The notes under the pieces are model-generated. The model was given only the letters and a program-made list of their open reading frames with translations, ran no database searches and had not been told where the DNA came from. 64,000 nucleotides of DNA from Pseudomonas frederiksbergensis. Lineage in GTDB: Bacteria > Pseudomonadota > Gammaproteobacteria > Pseudomonadales > Pseudomonadaceae. The DNA lies in assembly GCF_900105495.1 (NCBI RefSeq), contig NZ_FNTF01000002.1, positions 4,704,501-4,768,500 on the forward strand, in the 5' to 3' direction. This document shows, in pieces, positions 1 to 9,014 of this stretch (its first letter is position 1; each line of letters opens with the position of its first letter). The position numbers were made by a program, and so were the translations under genes.

Positions 1-2
1 AC

Positions 3-299
3 CCGGATTCAATCAGTCAGGACGTCCTCACCGGTCCCGGCGCCGGCGGACAGTTCATGCTGTCCGCAAGAATGAAAACGCTCCCCAGCTCTGCTGCCCG
101 GATTCAAGTGCAGCCACTTCCCACAGGCGAGCCGGTTTACCTTGACCTCCATGGCAATCAAGACTGGACAGTATTATCCAAAAAATTCGAGGTCCAGATC
201 TCAACGATCAAGTTCAAAGTCACACTGGAAGCTAATGATGGTGATTCCGGCACTTTGGGCTCTTATTTCGGCGATGTGACGTTATCGAAGCTTCTCTAG
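3..299 (+). CDS. C-terminal end of an unknown protein (5' truncated by window)
   Basis: The reading frame is open from the left edge of the window to a TAG stop at 297-299, so this is the last 98 codons or so of a gene that starts outside. The internal ATG at 57 has no obvious ribosome binding site and is probably not the start. The visible tail is hydrophilic, with alternating polar and hydrophobic residues suggesting beta strands, and it ends GDVTLSKLL. I do not recognise the family. No membrane segment or catalytic motif is visible. Confidence 0.5.
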   Translation, partial: PDSISQDVLTGPGAGGQFMLSARMKTLPSSAARIQVQPLPTGEPVYLDLHGNQDWTVLSKKFEVQISTIKFKVTLEANDGDSGTLGSYFGDVTLSKLL

Positions 300-402
300 T
301 ACACCGCGGAGGCCTGACACGTGAGTTATCGCATGGCGAGGACTCGCGTTATGTTTCGCCTGAACACGCCGCCGATGTATCCCAAGAGGAAGGTGTTTTT
401 TA

Positions 403-833
403 ATGAACTCGACAGCCCCCCACTCAACGCTGGCCCCGGTCTATCGCAAGGCCTTGAAAACCTGGCGCCCAGTGATCCTGTACTTCGGCAGTGAACACTG
501 TCCCGCCTGCGAAATGGCCGGACCGGTGTTTCGCCAGATTGCCGAGCCGTATCGGCATCACGCGCAGATCTACATGCTGACCACCAGCGAGTCCCCCGGC
601 ACCCGGACGTCACCGGCACACCCACCGTGCTGTTTTACAAGGAGGGAAAGCTGCTGAAGAAGCTCAAGGGAATCGGCACCGAGCAAACCCTGCAAGAAGA
701 CTTCGCCAGGCACATTGGCAAGGTCAAACCCAGATACGTAGCTCGCAAACCGAGCCATGACCTGGCCTGGTTGCATCAAACTCTGCGGACTTTGTGCACC
801 GTACCTCGGGCACGTCTGGTGGGCAGGGCTTGA
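403..833 (+). pseudogene. Thioredoxin-like protein, frameshifted
   Basis: The first frame encodes a thioredoxin fold start with the redox motif CPAC at about residues 32-35. The second half, including the cis-proline segment GTPTVLFYKEGK, lies in another frame that ends at 833. The two join if one C is added to the five-C run at 593-597, giving a continuous protein of about 143 residues, longer than a minimal thioredoxin because of a basic C-terminal tail. Without the correction the first frame stops at 657 with a nonsense tail. The run does not resemble a two-tRNA slippery heptamer, so a real frameshift mutation or a homopolymer sequencing error is more likely than programmed frameshifting. 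The role would be disulfide exchange in the cytoplasm. Confidence 0.7.
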
Positions 834-842
834 GTTGTCTGT

Positions 843-896
843 CGCCGGATTGAGCGCTTTCGCGAGCAAGCCCGCGAAAGCCCCTCAAATCCGGCG
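843..896. terminator. Long hairpin between convergent genes (REP-like or terminator)
   Basis: A near-perfect palindrome pairs CGCCGGATTGAG with its complement, with one bulged base. An inner stem CTTTCGCG/CGCGAAAG sits around a loop of about 8 nt. It fills the space between the thioredoxin-like gene and the convergent TerC-type gene. There is no T tract, so it may be a REP element with terminator activity rather than a classical intrinsic terminator. Confidence 0.5.
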
Positions 897-900
897 AGAA

Positions 901-2460
901 TTACCCGTCGATACGCGCCAGCAACACACGTGTGACCCGCCGCTCTTCAATCGCCACCACGGTCATCCGCCAGCCTTCCCACTCATGGCTGTCACCGATC
1001 ATCGGCAGGCGATCCAGCAAGCTCACCACCAGCCCGGCCAGAGTCTGATAGTCGTCGGTGGGTTCTGCCGCAAATCCGGTCCGCTGTCGCACGCGCGCCA
1101 GGTTCAACGCGCCGCTGACCATGAATCCACCCTTCTGCTCGACCACATCCGGGCCCTCGATTTCGCTGGCGTCAGGTAACTCGCCGGCAATCGATTCGAG
1201 AATGTCGGTCATGGTCAACACACCGACGAAGTCACCGAATTCATTGACCACAAACGCAATGTGCGTCGAGGCTTTGCGCATCTGCTCCAGGGCATTGAGG
1301 ATCGAGTAACTGTCCAGCAAGTTGATGGTCTTGCGCGCTAACTGCTCAAGACCGGGCGAGTGGCCGGCCAGGTGCTCCTTGAGCAATTCCTTCTTGTGCA
1401 CGAAGCCCAGCGGCTCATCCACGGCGCCATCGCGAATCAGTGGCAGGCGTGAATAGGACGAATGCATCAGGCGCGTGCGAATGGCCTCGGCATTGTCGGA
1501 CAGGTCGATGTAGTCGACGTCAGCGCGCACGGTCATCAAGGTGCGGATCGGCCGCTCGGCGAGTTGCAGCACACCGCTGATCATCACTCGCTCACGACGA
1601 TCGAACAGTTCTGCGCTCGGCGCTTCACCGTTGTCCAGCATGTCGGCAATCTCCTCGCCGACCTCCTCCGCCGCCAGCTTGCGGCCACCGAGCAAACGCA
1701 GCACGGCGTGGGCCGTGCGCTCACGCATCGGTCGCAGGCCCTGCAAGGATTTCTTGCGGCGAGCCCGGGCGATCTGGTTGAAGACCTCGATCAGGATCGA
1801 GAAGCCGATGGCCGCGTACAGGTAACCCTTCGGTATATGGAACCCCAGGCCTTCAGCGGTCAGCGCAAAACCGATCATCATCAGGAAGCCCAGACACAGC
1901 ATGATCACCGTCGGGTGTTCGTTGACGAAACGGGTCAGCGGCTTGCTGGCGACGATCATCAGGCCGATGGAAATAATCACGGCGATCATCATCACCGCCA
2001 GCTCATCAACCATGCCCACAGCGGTAATCACCGCGTCCAGAGAGAACACCGCATCGAGCACCACGATCTGCGCCACGATCGGCCAGAACAGCGCATAACC
2101 GGCGTTGGACGAGCGTTGGCCGATATGGCCTTCGAGCCGCTCGTGCAATTCCATGGTGGCTTTGAACAACAGGAACACCCCACCGAACAGCATGATCAGG
2201 TCGCGGCCCGAGAAGCTCTTGTCGAACACCTCGAACAGCGGCTGAGTCAGCGTCACCAGCCAGGAAATACTCGCCAGCAGGCCCAGGCGCATCAGCAACG
2301 CCAGGGACAAACCGATGATCCGCGCACGGTCGCGCTGCTCGGGCGGCAGTTTGTCGGCGAGGATGGCGATAAACACCAGGTTGTCGATGCCCAGCACCAG
2401 CTCCAGCACAATCAACGTCAACAGGCCCAGCCACGCGGTGGGGTCAGCTATCCATTCCAT
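901..2460 (-). CDS. TerC family membrane protein with CBS pair and CorC/HlyC domain
   Basis: This is a 519-residue inner-membrane protein of the YoaE/YegH type. The N-terminal half (about residues 1-240) is a TerC domain with several membrane segments and the signature [15 protein letters not shown] second acidic membrane motif follows, [16 protein letters not shown]. Residues of about 290-425 form a tandem CBS pair, and the last 85 or so match the CorC/HlyC transporter-associated domain, ending in a DGFxV-like fold. TerC proteins are linked to metal ion export or homeostasis; the substrate of this subfamily is not settled. The ATG at 2460 gives the membrane-entering N terminus expected. The gene is convergent with the thioredoxin-like gene. 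Confidence 0.88.
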   Translation of the reverse strand: MEWIADPTAWLGLLTLIVLELVLGIDNLVFIAILADKLPPEQRDRARIIGLSLALLMRLGLLASISWLVTLTQPLFEVFDKSFSGRDLIMLFGGVFLLFKATMELHERLEGHIGQRSSNAGYALFWPIVAQIVVLDAVFSLDAVITAVGMVDELAVMMIAVIISIGLMIVASKPLTRFVNEHPTVIMLCLGFLMMIGFALTAEGLGFHIPKGYLYAAIGFSILIEVFNQIARARRKKSLQGLRPMRERTAHAVLRLLGGRKLAAEEVGEEIADMLDNGEAPSAELFDRRERVMISGVLQLAERPIRTLMTVRADVDYIDLSDNAEAIRTRLMHSSYSRLPLIRDGAVDEPLGFVHKKELLKEHLAGHSPGLEQLARKTINLLDSYSILNALEQMRKASTHIAFVVNEFGDFVGVLTMTDILESIAGELPDASEIEGPDVVEQKGGFMVSGALNLARVRQRTGFAAEPTDDYQTLAGLVVSLLDRLPMIGDSHEWEGWRMTVVAIEERRVTRVLLARIDG

Positions 2461-2711
2461 AAAAACGTCTCGATCTCTTCAGTGAATTCAGAATGCCGGG
2501 CACGGCAAGGCGCGGCGCGGAGGCCGTGGAACTGCAATGTCAAAGGTCTTCAGAAGTCGAAAGACTGGGTGTTTCGCGTGCATCAAGACCGCGCAGTCGC
2601 GCGAGGAGAAAGGATAACCGGGAGGCTCCAAGAGGGTGTTCATGCAGGTCCTGAAAGGAAAAAGGCCTTGGAGCGTACAGGCGAAAGCGACATTTCCTAC
2701 AGCTGGAAATC

Positions 2712-2728
2712 ATTACAAAATCTGTAAT
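2712..2728. promoter_or_regulatory. Small palindrome beside the LysR stop codon
   Basis: ATTACA and TGTAAT form an inverted repeat around 5 nt, touching the stop codon of the downstream LysR-type gene at 2728. It could be an operator or a weak stem. The 267-bp gap 2461-2727 holds nothing else that I can name; the reading frames crossing it have no support. Confidence 0.2.
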
Positions 2729-3594
2729 CAGCGATTTTTGACCTGTTCGATATACCTCGCCACTGCCGGTGATTTTTCGAACCGCCGATAAATCAACGAC
2801 AACCACGAGCTCGCCTCGCAACCCTTGATTGCCCGGTACAACACCCCGGGCAAACCCACATGCCCCACCACTGATTCGGGCACCACCGCAACGCCCTGCC
2901 CCAACGACACCAACGCAATCACCGCCACCAGCCCGCCCGGTTGCGCCCCCAGTTTCGGTGCAAATCCGCCCTCGGCGGCGACTTGCAAGGTGCCGCTGAT
3001 TTGCTCCGGCAGGATGAACGTCTCGTTCTGCAAATGTTCCGGGCCAATCTCTGGCAGTCGGCACAGCCAGGACTCGGCCGGCAGCGCCAGCACAAAGCCT
3101 TCTGCGTCCAGGCGAATGGCTTCCAGGCCCTCTGGCAAGGTCATGGGTGAGCGGACATAGCCAATATCGAAACGCCCCTCGAGCACCATCATCGGCAATG
3201 AAGCCATGGGACTTTCCCGCACGTTCAGGCTGACGTCAGGACACTCGCGGCCGAAAGCTTGCACCTGTTTCTGCAGCACGCCCGAATACACCGCCGACGC
3301 CACGTAACCCAGTTCGATATGGCCAATATCCCCGCGCCCGGCGCGCTGGGCGTTGTACTGAGCGTATTCGAATTGCCGCACCGTCGCCTCGGCCTCGATC
3401 AGCAGCGCGGCGCCGGCCTCGGTCAGGCTGACTTCACGTGTCTGGCGCACGAACAATCGCGTGCCGAGTTCGTTCTCCATGTCCTGGATCTGTCGAGTCA
3501 AAGTCGGCGGTGCGATACCGAGTTGTTCAGCGGCGCGGGTGAAGTTGCCTTGCCGGGCAACGGCCAGAAAATAGCGGAAATGCCGTATATCCAT
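2728..3594 (-). CDS. LysR family transcriptional regulator
   Basis: The 288-residue length is typical of the family. The N-terminal winged helix-turn-helix is clear (MDIRHFRYFLAVARQGNFTR through LFVRQTREVSLTEAG, residues 1-60). The remainder is the periplasmic-binding-like effector domain. The start lies 103 bp from the divergent DHA2 exporter at 3698, the usual layout for a LysR protein that controls its neighbour, so it probably regulates the exporter in response to an unknown ligand. GTTAG at 3602-3606 and CTAAC at 3635-3639 in the shared intergenic region could be part of its binding site. Confidence 0.9.
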   Translation of the reverse strand: MDIRHFRYFLAVARQGNFTRAAEQLGIAPPTLTRQIQDMENELGTRLFVRQTREVSLTEAGAALLIEAEATVRQFEYAQYNAQRAGRGDIGHIELGYVASAVYSGVLQKQVQAFGRECPDVSLNVRESPMASLPMMVLEGRFDIGYVRSPMTLPEGLEAIRLDAEGFVLALPAESWLCRLPEIGPEHLQNETFILPEQISGTLQVAAEGGFAPKLGAQPGGLVAVIALVSLGQGVAVVPESVVGHVGLPGVLYRAIKGCEASSWLSLIYRRFEKSPAVARYIEQVKNR

Positions 3595-3697
3595 CGGTGC
3601 GTTAGCTCAAAGGTAATGAAGTGACAAGGCACGCCTAACAAGGGGAACGCCAACAGACGATAAGCTGCACAGACTTCCACAGTAGAGAAACGCTGCC

Positions 3698-5269
3698 ATG
3701 CCCGTCAAACCCAAGGTGAGCCCGCGCCTGACATTACTCACAGCCTCAGGCGTTTGCTCGCTGATCGTTCTCGACACCAACATCGTCGCCGTCACCCTGC
3801 CTGCGATCGCCCGCGACCTGGGCGCAAACTTCGCCGACATCGAATGGGTGGTCAGCGCTTACATGCTGGCCTTCGCGGCCCTTTTGTTGCCGGCTGGCAG
3901 CATCGCCGACCGCTTTGGTCGGCAGAAAACCCTGCTCTGCGGGTTGGCCATCTTCATTCTCGCGTCCATTGGTTGCGGTGCCGCGCCCAACGCGCTGTTC
4001 CTCGACATCGCCCGGGCGATCAAGGGTGTCGGCGCGGCCTTGCTGCTGACCTCGGCCCTCGCCTCCATCGGCCACACCTTTCACGACGAAGTGGAACGGG
4101 CCAGGGCCTGGGCATTCTGGGGCGCATGCATGGGAGTGGCGATGACCGCTGCGCCGACAGTCGGCGGGCTGATCACCGAATACCTGGGCTGGCGCTGGAT
4201 TTTTTACCTTAACCTGCCCGTCGGATTGTTCCTGATGGTGATGGTCTGGCGCGCCGTGCCAGAGTCCCGCGACACTCAGTCCGCACGCCTCGATCCCTGG
4301 GGCAGCCTGGCGTTCAGTGCCAGTTTGCTGTGCCTGATCTGGGGGCTGATCGAGGCAAACCGGATTGGCTGGAGCAACCCGCTGACCTACGCTCGGCTGA
4401 TCGGCGGCGCCTTGTTGCTGGGGCTGTTCGTGGTGATTGAACGGATGCAGCGGCGGCCGATGGTCGACCTGCAACTGTTCAAGCATCCGCGTTTCATCGG
4501 CGCGCTATTGGGCATGTTTGCCTACGCCGGTTGCGCCCAGGTGATGATGACCCTGCTGCCGTTCTACCTGCAAAACGGCCTGGGCTTCTCGGCCATCGCT
4601 TCAGGGTTGGGGATGTTGCCGTTTGCCCTGACGATGTTGATTTGCCCGCGCATCGGTATACGTCTTGCGCGTCGATTTGCCCCCGCCACGTTGATGGCCA
4701 CCGGTTTGACCCTGGTCGGCAGCGGCAATCTGCTCAGTGCCTGGGCGGTCAGTAGTGGCGGCTACCTGCCCTTCGCCCTGGCGATTGCCGTGACGGGTGC
4801 CGGTGCAGGGCTGCTCAATGGCGATACGCAGAAGAACATCATGGCCTGCGTGCCACGGGAGCGTACCGGCATGGCGTCAGGCATGAGCACCACCATGCGT
4901 TTCAGCGCAATCGTGCTGGCCATTGGCGTGTTCGGCGCATTGCTGTCCAGTCACACCGAACTATTGCTGCGTACGAGCCTGACCGCACAAGGTGCGCAAT
5001 GGCTCGGCCAAACCCAGGACATCGCCTCGCGGGTGGTGGCCGGTGACATGACGGCGGCGATGGGCCTGTTGCCGGAAACCGCGCGCACGGTGGTCGAACC
5101 TTTGGCCCGGCAAGCCTTCGTCGGCGGCTTCAGTCTGTTGCTGTGGGTCGCGGGGTTGTTGGCATTGCTGGGTGCGCTGGTGGTGGGCACGCTGATGCGC
5201 AATCCCATTCCCACCCACTCAACTGCGCCAATTCACCAATCTTCATCCCGGTCTCATTTGCGCGCTTGA
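3698..5269 (+). CDS. DHA2-type major facilitator drug exporter (EmrB/QacA family)
   Basis: The protein has 523 residues, the length expected for 14-membrane-segment DHA2 exporters. Segment 1 carries the family motif LDTNIVAVTLPAIARDL. The loop 2-3 motif of the superfamily reads GSIADRFGRQKTLL, and a motif C-like stretch, APTVGGLITEYLGWRWIFYLN, follows segment 5. These proteins export hydrophobic drugs or metabolites using the proton gradient. No EmrA-type adaptor or outer membrane partner is adjacent. The divergent LysR gene is the likely regulator. The TGA stop at 5267-5269 lies inside the -35 box of the next promoter. Confidence 0.9.
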   Translation: MPVKPKVSPRLTLLTASGVCSLIVLDTNIVAVTLPAIARDLGANFADIEWVVSAYMLAFAALLLPAGSIADRFGRQKTLLCGLAIFILASIGCGAAPNALFLDIARAIKGVGAALLLTSALASIGHTFHDEVERARAWAFWGACMGVAMTAAPTVGGLITEYLGWRWIFYLNLPVGLFLMVMVWRAVPESRDTQSARLDPWGSLAFSASLLCLIWGLIEANRIGWSNPLTYARLIGGALLLGLFVVIERMQRRPMVDLQLFKHPRFIGALLGMFAYAGCAQVMMTLLPFYLQNGLGFSAIASGLGMLPFALTMLICPRIGIRLARRFAPATLMATGLTLVGSGNLLSAWAVSSGGYLPFALAIAVTGAGAGLLNGDTQKNIMACVPRERTGMASGMSTTMRFSAIVLAIGVFGALLSSHTELLLRTSLTAQGAQWLGQTQDIASRVVAGDMTAAMGLLPETARTVVEPLARQAFVGGFSLLLWVAGLLALLGALVVGTLMRNPIPTHSTAPIHQSSSRSHLRA

Positions 5270-5296
5270 CATTAAAGTTAACTTTAAGCTTAGCCT
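5266..5296 (+). promoter_or_regulatory. MerR-type promoter and operator before the Old Yellow Enzyme gene
   Basis: A consensus -35 box TTGACA (5266-5271) is followed by a 19-bp spacer and a -10-like TAGCCT (5291-5296). The spacer starts with the perfect 16-bp palindrome TTAAAGTTAACTTTAA (5272-5287). An over-long 19-bp spacer filled by a palindrome is the hallmark of promoters remodelled by MerR-family activators. No merR-like gene is present in the window. Confidence 0.65.
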
Positions 5297-5323
5297 CTGC
5301 TCATCACTGATGAGGAGTCAACT

Positions 5324-6550
5324 ATGTCGCCCTTCCAAACGTTGAATTTGCCCAACGGCCAGACCATCGGCAACCGCATCGCCAAAGCCGCGATGGAAGA
5401 GAACCTTGCCGACCGCGGGCAGGCACCGGCGGAGGCCTTGTTCCGGCTGTATCAGGCGTGGGCCGAAGGCGAAGCCGGCCTGTTGCTGACCGGCAACGTG
5501 ATGATCGACCGCCGCGCCATGACCGGCCCCGGTGGCGTGGTGCTCGAAGATGAGCGGCACCTGGAACGCTTTCGCCAATGGGCCACTATTGGTCGGGCCG
5601 GTGGCGCGCAGTTCTGGATGCAGCTCAATCATCCTGGCCGTCAGACCATGGCCAACCTCGGCCAGCAAGCGTGGGCGCCATCCGCAGTGGCACTGGATCT
5701 GGGTGGGTTCTCGAAGATGTTTGCCGAGCCCAAGCCCATGAGCGAGCACGACATCGAAGAGGTCATCCAACGCTTCGCCACCAGCGCTGCCCTGGCGGAA
5801 AAGGCCGGGTTCACCGGGGTGCAGGTTCATGCCGCACACGGTTATCTGATCAGCCAGTTCCTCTCGCCCTTGACCAACCGCCGAACCGATCGCTGGGGTG
5901 GTTCCCTGGAAAATCGCGCGCGTTTGTTGTTGGCGGTGGTCAGCGCCGTGCGCAAGTCTGTATCGCCGCAGTTTTGCGTGGCGGTGAAGCTCAATTCCGC
6001 GGATTTCCAGCGCGGCGGTTTCGACGCAGACGATGCCCGGCAGGTGATCCAGTGGCTCAACGATCAATCGATCGATCTGCTGGAACTTTCCGGCGGCAGC
6101 TACGAAGCACCGGCCATGCAAGGCGAGGCCCGGGATGGTCGGACCCTGGCGCGTGAGGCGTACTTTCTGGAGATGGCCGGGGAATTGGTCCGGGTGGCGA
6201 ATATGCCGGTGATGGTGACCGGCGGGATTCGACGCCTGGCGATCGTCGAACAGGTGCTCGACAGCGGCATCGCCATGGCCGGAATCGGCACAGCGCTGGC
6301 GATTGAACCGCAACTGGTCAAACGCTGGCGCGAAGGTCAGAACAGCCACCCGCAACTGCCGCCGATTCGCTGGAAGCGCAAACCCCTGGCAGCCCTGGCG
6401 AGCATGGCCGTCGTGAAATTCCAGCTCGATCGCCTGAGCCGTGGACGCAAGACCCGCCCTGATGTTTCGGCGCTATGGGCGTTGATTCTCGACCGCGTGT
6501 ACATCGCCCGGCGGACTCGCCAGTACCGGCAGGCGATGGAAATGAAGTAA
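5324..6550 (+). CDS. NADH:flavin oxidoreductase / Old Yellow Enzyme family protein
   Basis: This 408-residue protein is an FMN-dependent TIM barrel enzyme that reduces activated C=C bonds or related electrophiles. The family signature is clear: VQVHAAHGYLISQFLSP followed by TNRRTDRWGGSLENR at about residues 167-198. The substrate-side His is in that first motif, and the phosphate-binding GGIR and GIGTAL segments lie near the C-terminal third. A strong GAGGAG ribosome binding site precedes ATG 5324. The gene has its own MerR-type promoter, so it is probably induced by an electrophile, oxidant or metal signal rather than simply co-transcribed with the exporter upstream. The basic C-terminal extension (about 60 residues) is longer than in short family members. 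Confidence 0.9.
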   Translation: MSPFQTLNLPNGQTIGNRIAKAAMEENLADRGQAPAEALFRLYQAWAEGEAGLLLTGNVMIDRRAMTGPGGVVLEDERHLERFRQWATIGRAGGAQFWMQLNHPGRQTMANLGQQAWAPSAVALDLGGFSKMFAEPKPMSEHDIEEVIQRFATSAALAEKAGFTGVQVHAAHGYLISQFLSPLTNRRTDRWGGSLENRARLLLAVVSAVRKSVSPQFCVAVKLNSADFQRGGFDADDARQVIQWLNDQSIDLLELSGGSYEAPAMQGEARDGRTLAREAYFLEMAGELVRVANMPVMVTGGIRRLAIVEQVLDSGIAMAGIGTALAIEPQLVKRWREGQNSHPQLPPIRWKRKPLAALASMAVVKFQLDRLSRGRKTRPDVSALWALILDRVYIARRTRQYRQAMEMK

Positions 6551-6555
6551 TCCAA

Positions 6556-6646
6556 TGTAGGAGCGAGCCTGCTCGCGATAGCGCCCCATCAGTCAAAAAT
6601 TGATATCGCCTGACACACCGCTATCGCGAGCAGGCTCACTCCCACA
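6556..6646. repeat. REPIN, GCGAGCAGGCTCGCTCCCACA family
   Basis: Two inverted REP arms (TGTAGGAGCGAGCCTGCTCG and its complement ending CTCACTCCCACA) enclose about 45 bp. It lies between the convergent Old Yellow Enzyme and phospholipase D-like genes. The same family recurs at 11521-11609, 51716-51790 and 61157-61422. Confidence 0.85.
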
Positions 6647-6673
6647 AGGGCGGCGTTTGCGCTGCGAGTGTGT

Positions 6674-8320
6674 TTACCGTCCGGAAAAACGCAATCGGGA
6701 CAGCTGACGCAAGTCCCCGTCGAGGTAATAGTCATCGGTCCAGCTGTCATCCGCCGCCAACGGATGGACCTGCTTGAGCGCGAGTTTTCTGGCGAAGTAG
6801 CGAAAGCGGTAATGCTCGTAGAACCGCAGCAGTTCCAGGCCATAACGGTCTGCCAGGTCGGTATCACCGCGAATGATCAGGTAGTTCTCGTCATTGCCAT
6901 TGCTGGCCGCGGCACTGAGGTTATGGCTGCCGCTGATGATCGTCGGCGCATCGCTGGTGAAGTCCGTGACCACGGCTTTGGTGTGCACCAGCAGGTTGCC
7001 CTTCTGGCCTTTCATGTTCTCTCGAAGCCAGCCTTCCAGCCCGGTGTTGAGCAGCGCGGTGGCGGCGAATTCGGCGCTGCGGTCGGCGTGGAAACCGGTG
7101 ATGCGGCTGGCGGTGTTTTGCAGGCCGTAACGCAAAATGTCGTCGTGGGGCAAGCCGAGCAAAGCGTTCAGGATGTCGTCGGGCAAGGCGAACGCGGTGA
7201 CGAACAGCACGTCTTTTTTTGCAGCGTTGATGATCTCGACAAACGCTTGCAGGTCCCCTTTGCCCGAGCGGGGTGAGAAACCGGTGAACATCGGCTGCAG
7301 CGAATCCATCGGGTTGTTTTGCGTAAGCCAGTTTCGGGTGGCACCGACATCCGCAGGGTTAGCCCAGACCTGCTCGAAGGTGTGCAGATAGCGGGTGCTG
7401 ACGCGTGTGTCGTCCAGCACATGCACCACGTTGGCCTGGCGGTAAACGCCGTTGGGCGTGAAGTTGGTGCTGCCGCAAAGCACCGCTTCGGGCTGACGCT
7501 GTCCCGCAGCGTCGAGCCGGCTCAGTACCATGAACTTGTTGTGGAAGATGTTATGGGTGACCCGTCCGCGTTTGTTCTCTGCCGGGATTTTTTCCAGGCT
7601 GGCCTCGTTCATGGCGGTGTCTTCATCGCCCGGCTGGGCGTGATACAAGACTCGAACGTTCACCCCACGTTCAAACGCGGCATTGACCGCATCGACGATG
7701 GCCTGCAATTCATACTCGTAGATGGCAATGTCCAGCGCCCACTGGCCATCCACCGCACGCTCGATAAACCCCAGCAAACGCCCGAGCAAACCGTTTTCCA
7801 GCCATTGCCGCGGGGCATCCGGCCAGGCTTCGATGGGCAGGTTCTTGTTGGCGCTGATCAGCGCGTCGAGCTCGGGAAACTTGCGCTGGAACGCCTGGCT
7901 GGCCGCCACTGCGCGATTGAAGATGACACTTTGGTTGTTCGGTTGACCATTGTCGGAGGTGACCGTCACTTCCAGAAATTCACCCAGTTGCGGCGCATCA
8001 ACGCTGCCATAGGCCAGGTGGATTCGGTAATGGATCGTCATCCCCGGATTGACCGCGTAATCGGCCCAGCGAAATTTCTGTAATGGCGCGATATCGCTGG
8101 GGGTGGCGTGAAACTGGGGAAAGGTATGCGCCTTGCCGGGGAAGGTCAGGCTGTTGAACAGGAACAGCCAGGGTTTGGCGCCTTGCTGCTTTTCGATGGC
8201 GAACCCCAAGAGGCCTTTGCGCCGGTGTTCGGCCAGGTCCATGGCCAACAGCACGCCATTGGTGCCGGCGTAGGCTTTGACACGAAAATCGTCCTGAAGG
8301 TTGGCGGCTAGAACGCGCAT
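6674..8320 (-). CDS. Phospholipase D-like domain protein
   Basis: The 548-residue protein carries two HxK phospholipase D half-sites. The first is FHNKFMVLSRLD, followed by LCGSTNFTPNG, near residues 255-285. The second is VHTKAVVTDFT, followed by IISGSHNLSAAA, near residues 455-480. Both have the downstream Ser/Asn of the superfamily, so a complete bilobed active site is likely. The N-terminal 170 or so residues have no family I recognise. No signal peptide is apparent, which suggests an intracellular phosphodiesterase or nuclease-like enzyme. It starts 28 bp after the chlD frame with a strong AGGAG site, so it may be the last gene of the cobalt chelatase transcript. Confidence 0.85.
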   Translation of the reverse strand: MRVLAANLQDDFRVKAYAGTNGVLLAMDLAEHRRKGLLGFAIEKQQGAKPWLFLFNSLTFPGKAHTFPQFHATPSDIAPLQKFRWADYAVNPGMTIHYRIHLAYGSVDAPQLGEFLEVTVTSDNGQPNNQSVIFNRAVAASQAFQRKFPELDALISANKNLPIEAWPDAPRQWLENGLLGRLLGFIERAVDGQWALDIAIYEYELQAIVDAVNAAFERGVNVRVLYHAQPGDEDTAMNEASLEKIPAENKRGRVTHNIFHNKFMVLSRLDAAGQRQPEAVLCGSTNFTPNGVYRQANVVHVLDDTRVSTRYLHTFEQVWANPADVGATRNWLTQNNPMDSLQPMFTGFSPRSGKGDLQAFVEIINAAKKDVLFVTAFALPDDILNALLGLPHDDILRYGLQNTASRITGFHADRSAEFAATALLNTGLEGWLRENMKGQKGNLLVHTKAVVTDFTSDAPTIISGSHNLSAAASNGNDENYLIIRGDTDLADRYGLELLRFYEHYRFRYFARKLALKQVHPLAADDSWTDDYYLDGDLRQLSRLRFSGR

Positions 8321-8348
8321 GACTCACTCCTGTGAAGATCTTTTCGGA

Positions 8349-9014
8349 TCACTCCATATCATCGATATGTCGATATTCGGCCTGTAACTCGGCAGCCATC
8401 ACCTTAGCCCGCCCAAGCCGGATCGGCCCGCGTTCGATGTCGATCAGCAGCCCCTGACAATCAAGCGCCGGCAACATCGACCAGTCCTTCAACCGGCCAT
8501 CGGTCACCAGCAACAAGCGCTGCCGTTCCGCCGGAAAACGTTTCTGCCTGACCGCCAGCCAGCGCCCCGCCTCACCCAGCGCCGCCAGCAACGGCGTACC
8601 CCCGCCGGCTCCCAGCCCATCTAACCAATTGCGCAAACCCGCGGAAGCTTTCAACCCTTGCACTTGCCATTTCGGCACATGTCCACTGGCCGTGAGCAAC
8701 GCCAGACGTACACGCTGCCGATAGGCATCGTCGAACAATTGCGCGAGCAAGCCCTTGGCATCGCTCAACGCCTGATGGCGGCGAGTTGAAGCCGAGGCAT
8801 CAACGATCACCAGCCACAGTTCGTGGGGCGAGCGAGTGCGCAGGTGAAACAAGACATCGTCGCGTTGACGCGGACGACCGTTCAGCAAGGTGCCGGGCCA
8901 ATTGATCGAGCCGCTGCGCGCTGCGTGACGTTTACCCTGTTTGCCGTTGTCCAGCCGTCCGGCCCGGGGTCTGGCATTCGCCCCCGCGTCAGATCGAGGG
9001 CGAATGCCTAGGGC
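8349..9014 (-). CDS. chlD: ChlD-like VWA domain, probably made by -1 frameshift from chlI
   Basis: This frame encodes a von Willebrand A domain of the magnesium/cobalt chelatase D type, with the MIDAS motif as VDASAS (within LWLVIVDASASTRRHQAL) and later GGGTPLL and VTDGR. The open frame continues upstream past the chlI stop with a conserved basic linker (GKQGKRHAARSGSINWPGTLL) but has no ATG or GTG. The only ordinary initiator is a TTG at 8888 inside that region. A -1 slip at 9014-9020 would join it to ChlI, giving 331 + 221 = 552 residues, the usual size of a ChlD. It would act as the partner of the AAA+ ring and CobN in cobalt insertion. If frameshifting does not occur, the TTG start would give a 179-residue VWA protein. 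Confidence 0.8.
   Translation of the reverse strand, partial: ALGIRPRSDAGANARPRAGRLDNGKQGKRHAARSGSINWPGTLLNGRPRQRDDVLFHLRTRSPHELWLVIVDASASTRRHQALSDAKGLLAQLFDDAYRQRVRLALLTASGHVPKWQVQGLKASAGLRNWLDGLGAGGGTPLLAALGEAGRWLAVRQKRFPAERQRLLLVTDGRLKDWSMLPALDCQGLLIDIERGPIRLGRAKVMAAELQAEYRHIDDME

Noticed and set aside
592..600. Programmed frameshift in the thioredoxin-like gene
   Set aside because: The C run does not let both tRNAs re-pair after a -1 slip (GGC would face CGG) and no stem follows; mutation or sequencing error is simpler.
1462..2727. A 421-codon open frame on the plus strand over the TerC-type gene
   Set aside because: It is Gln/His-rich and antisense to a protein with clear TerC and CBS motifs; judged a shadow.
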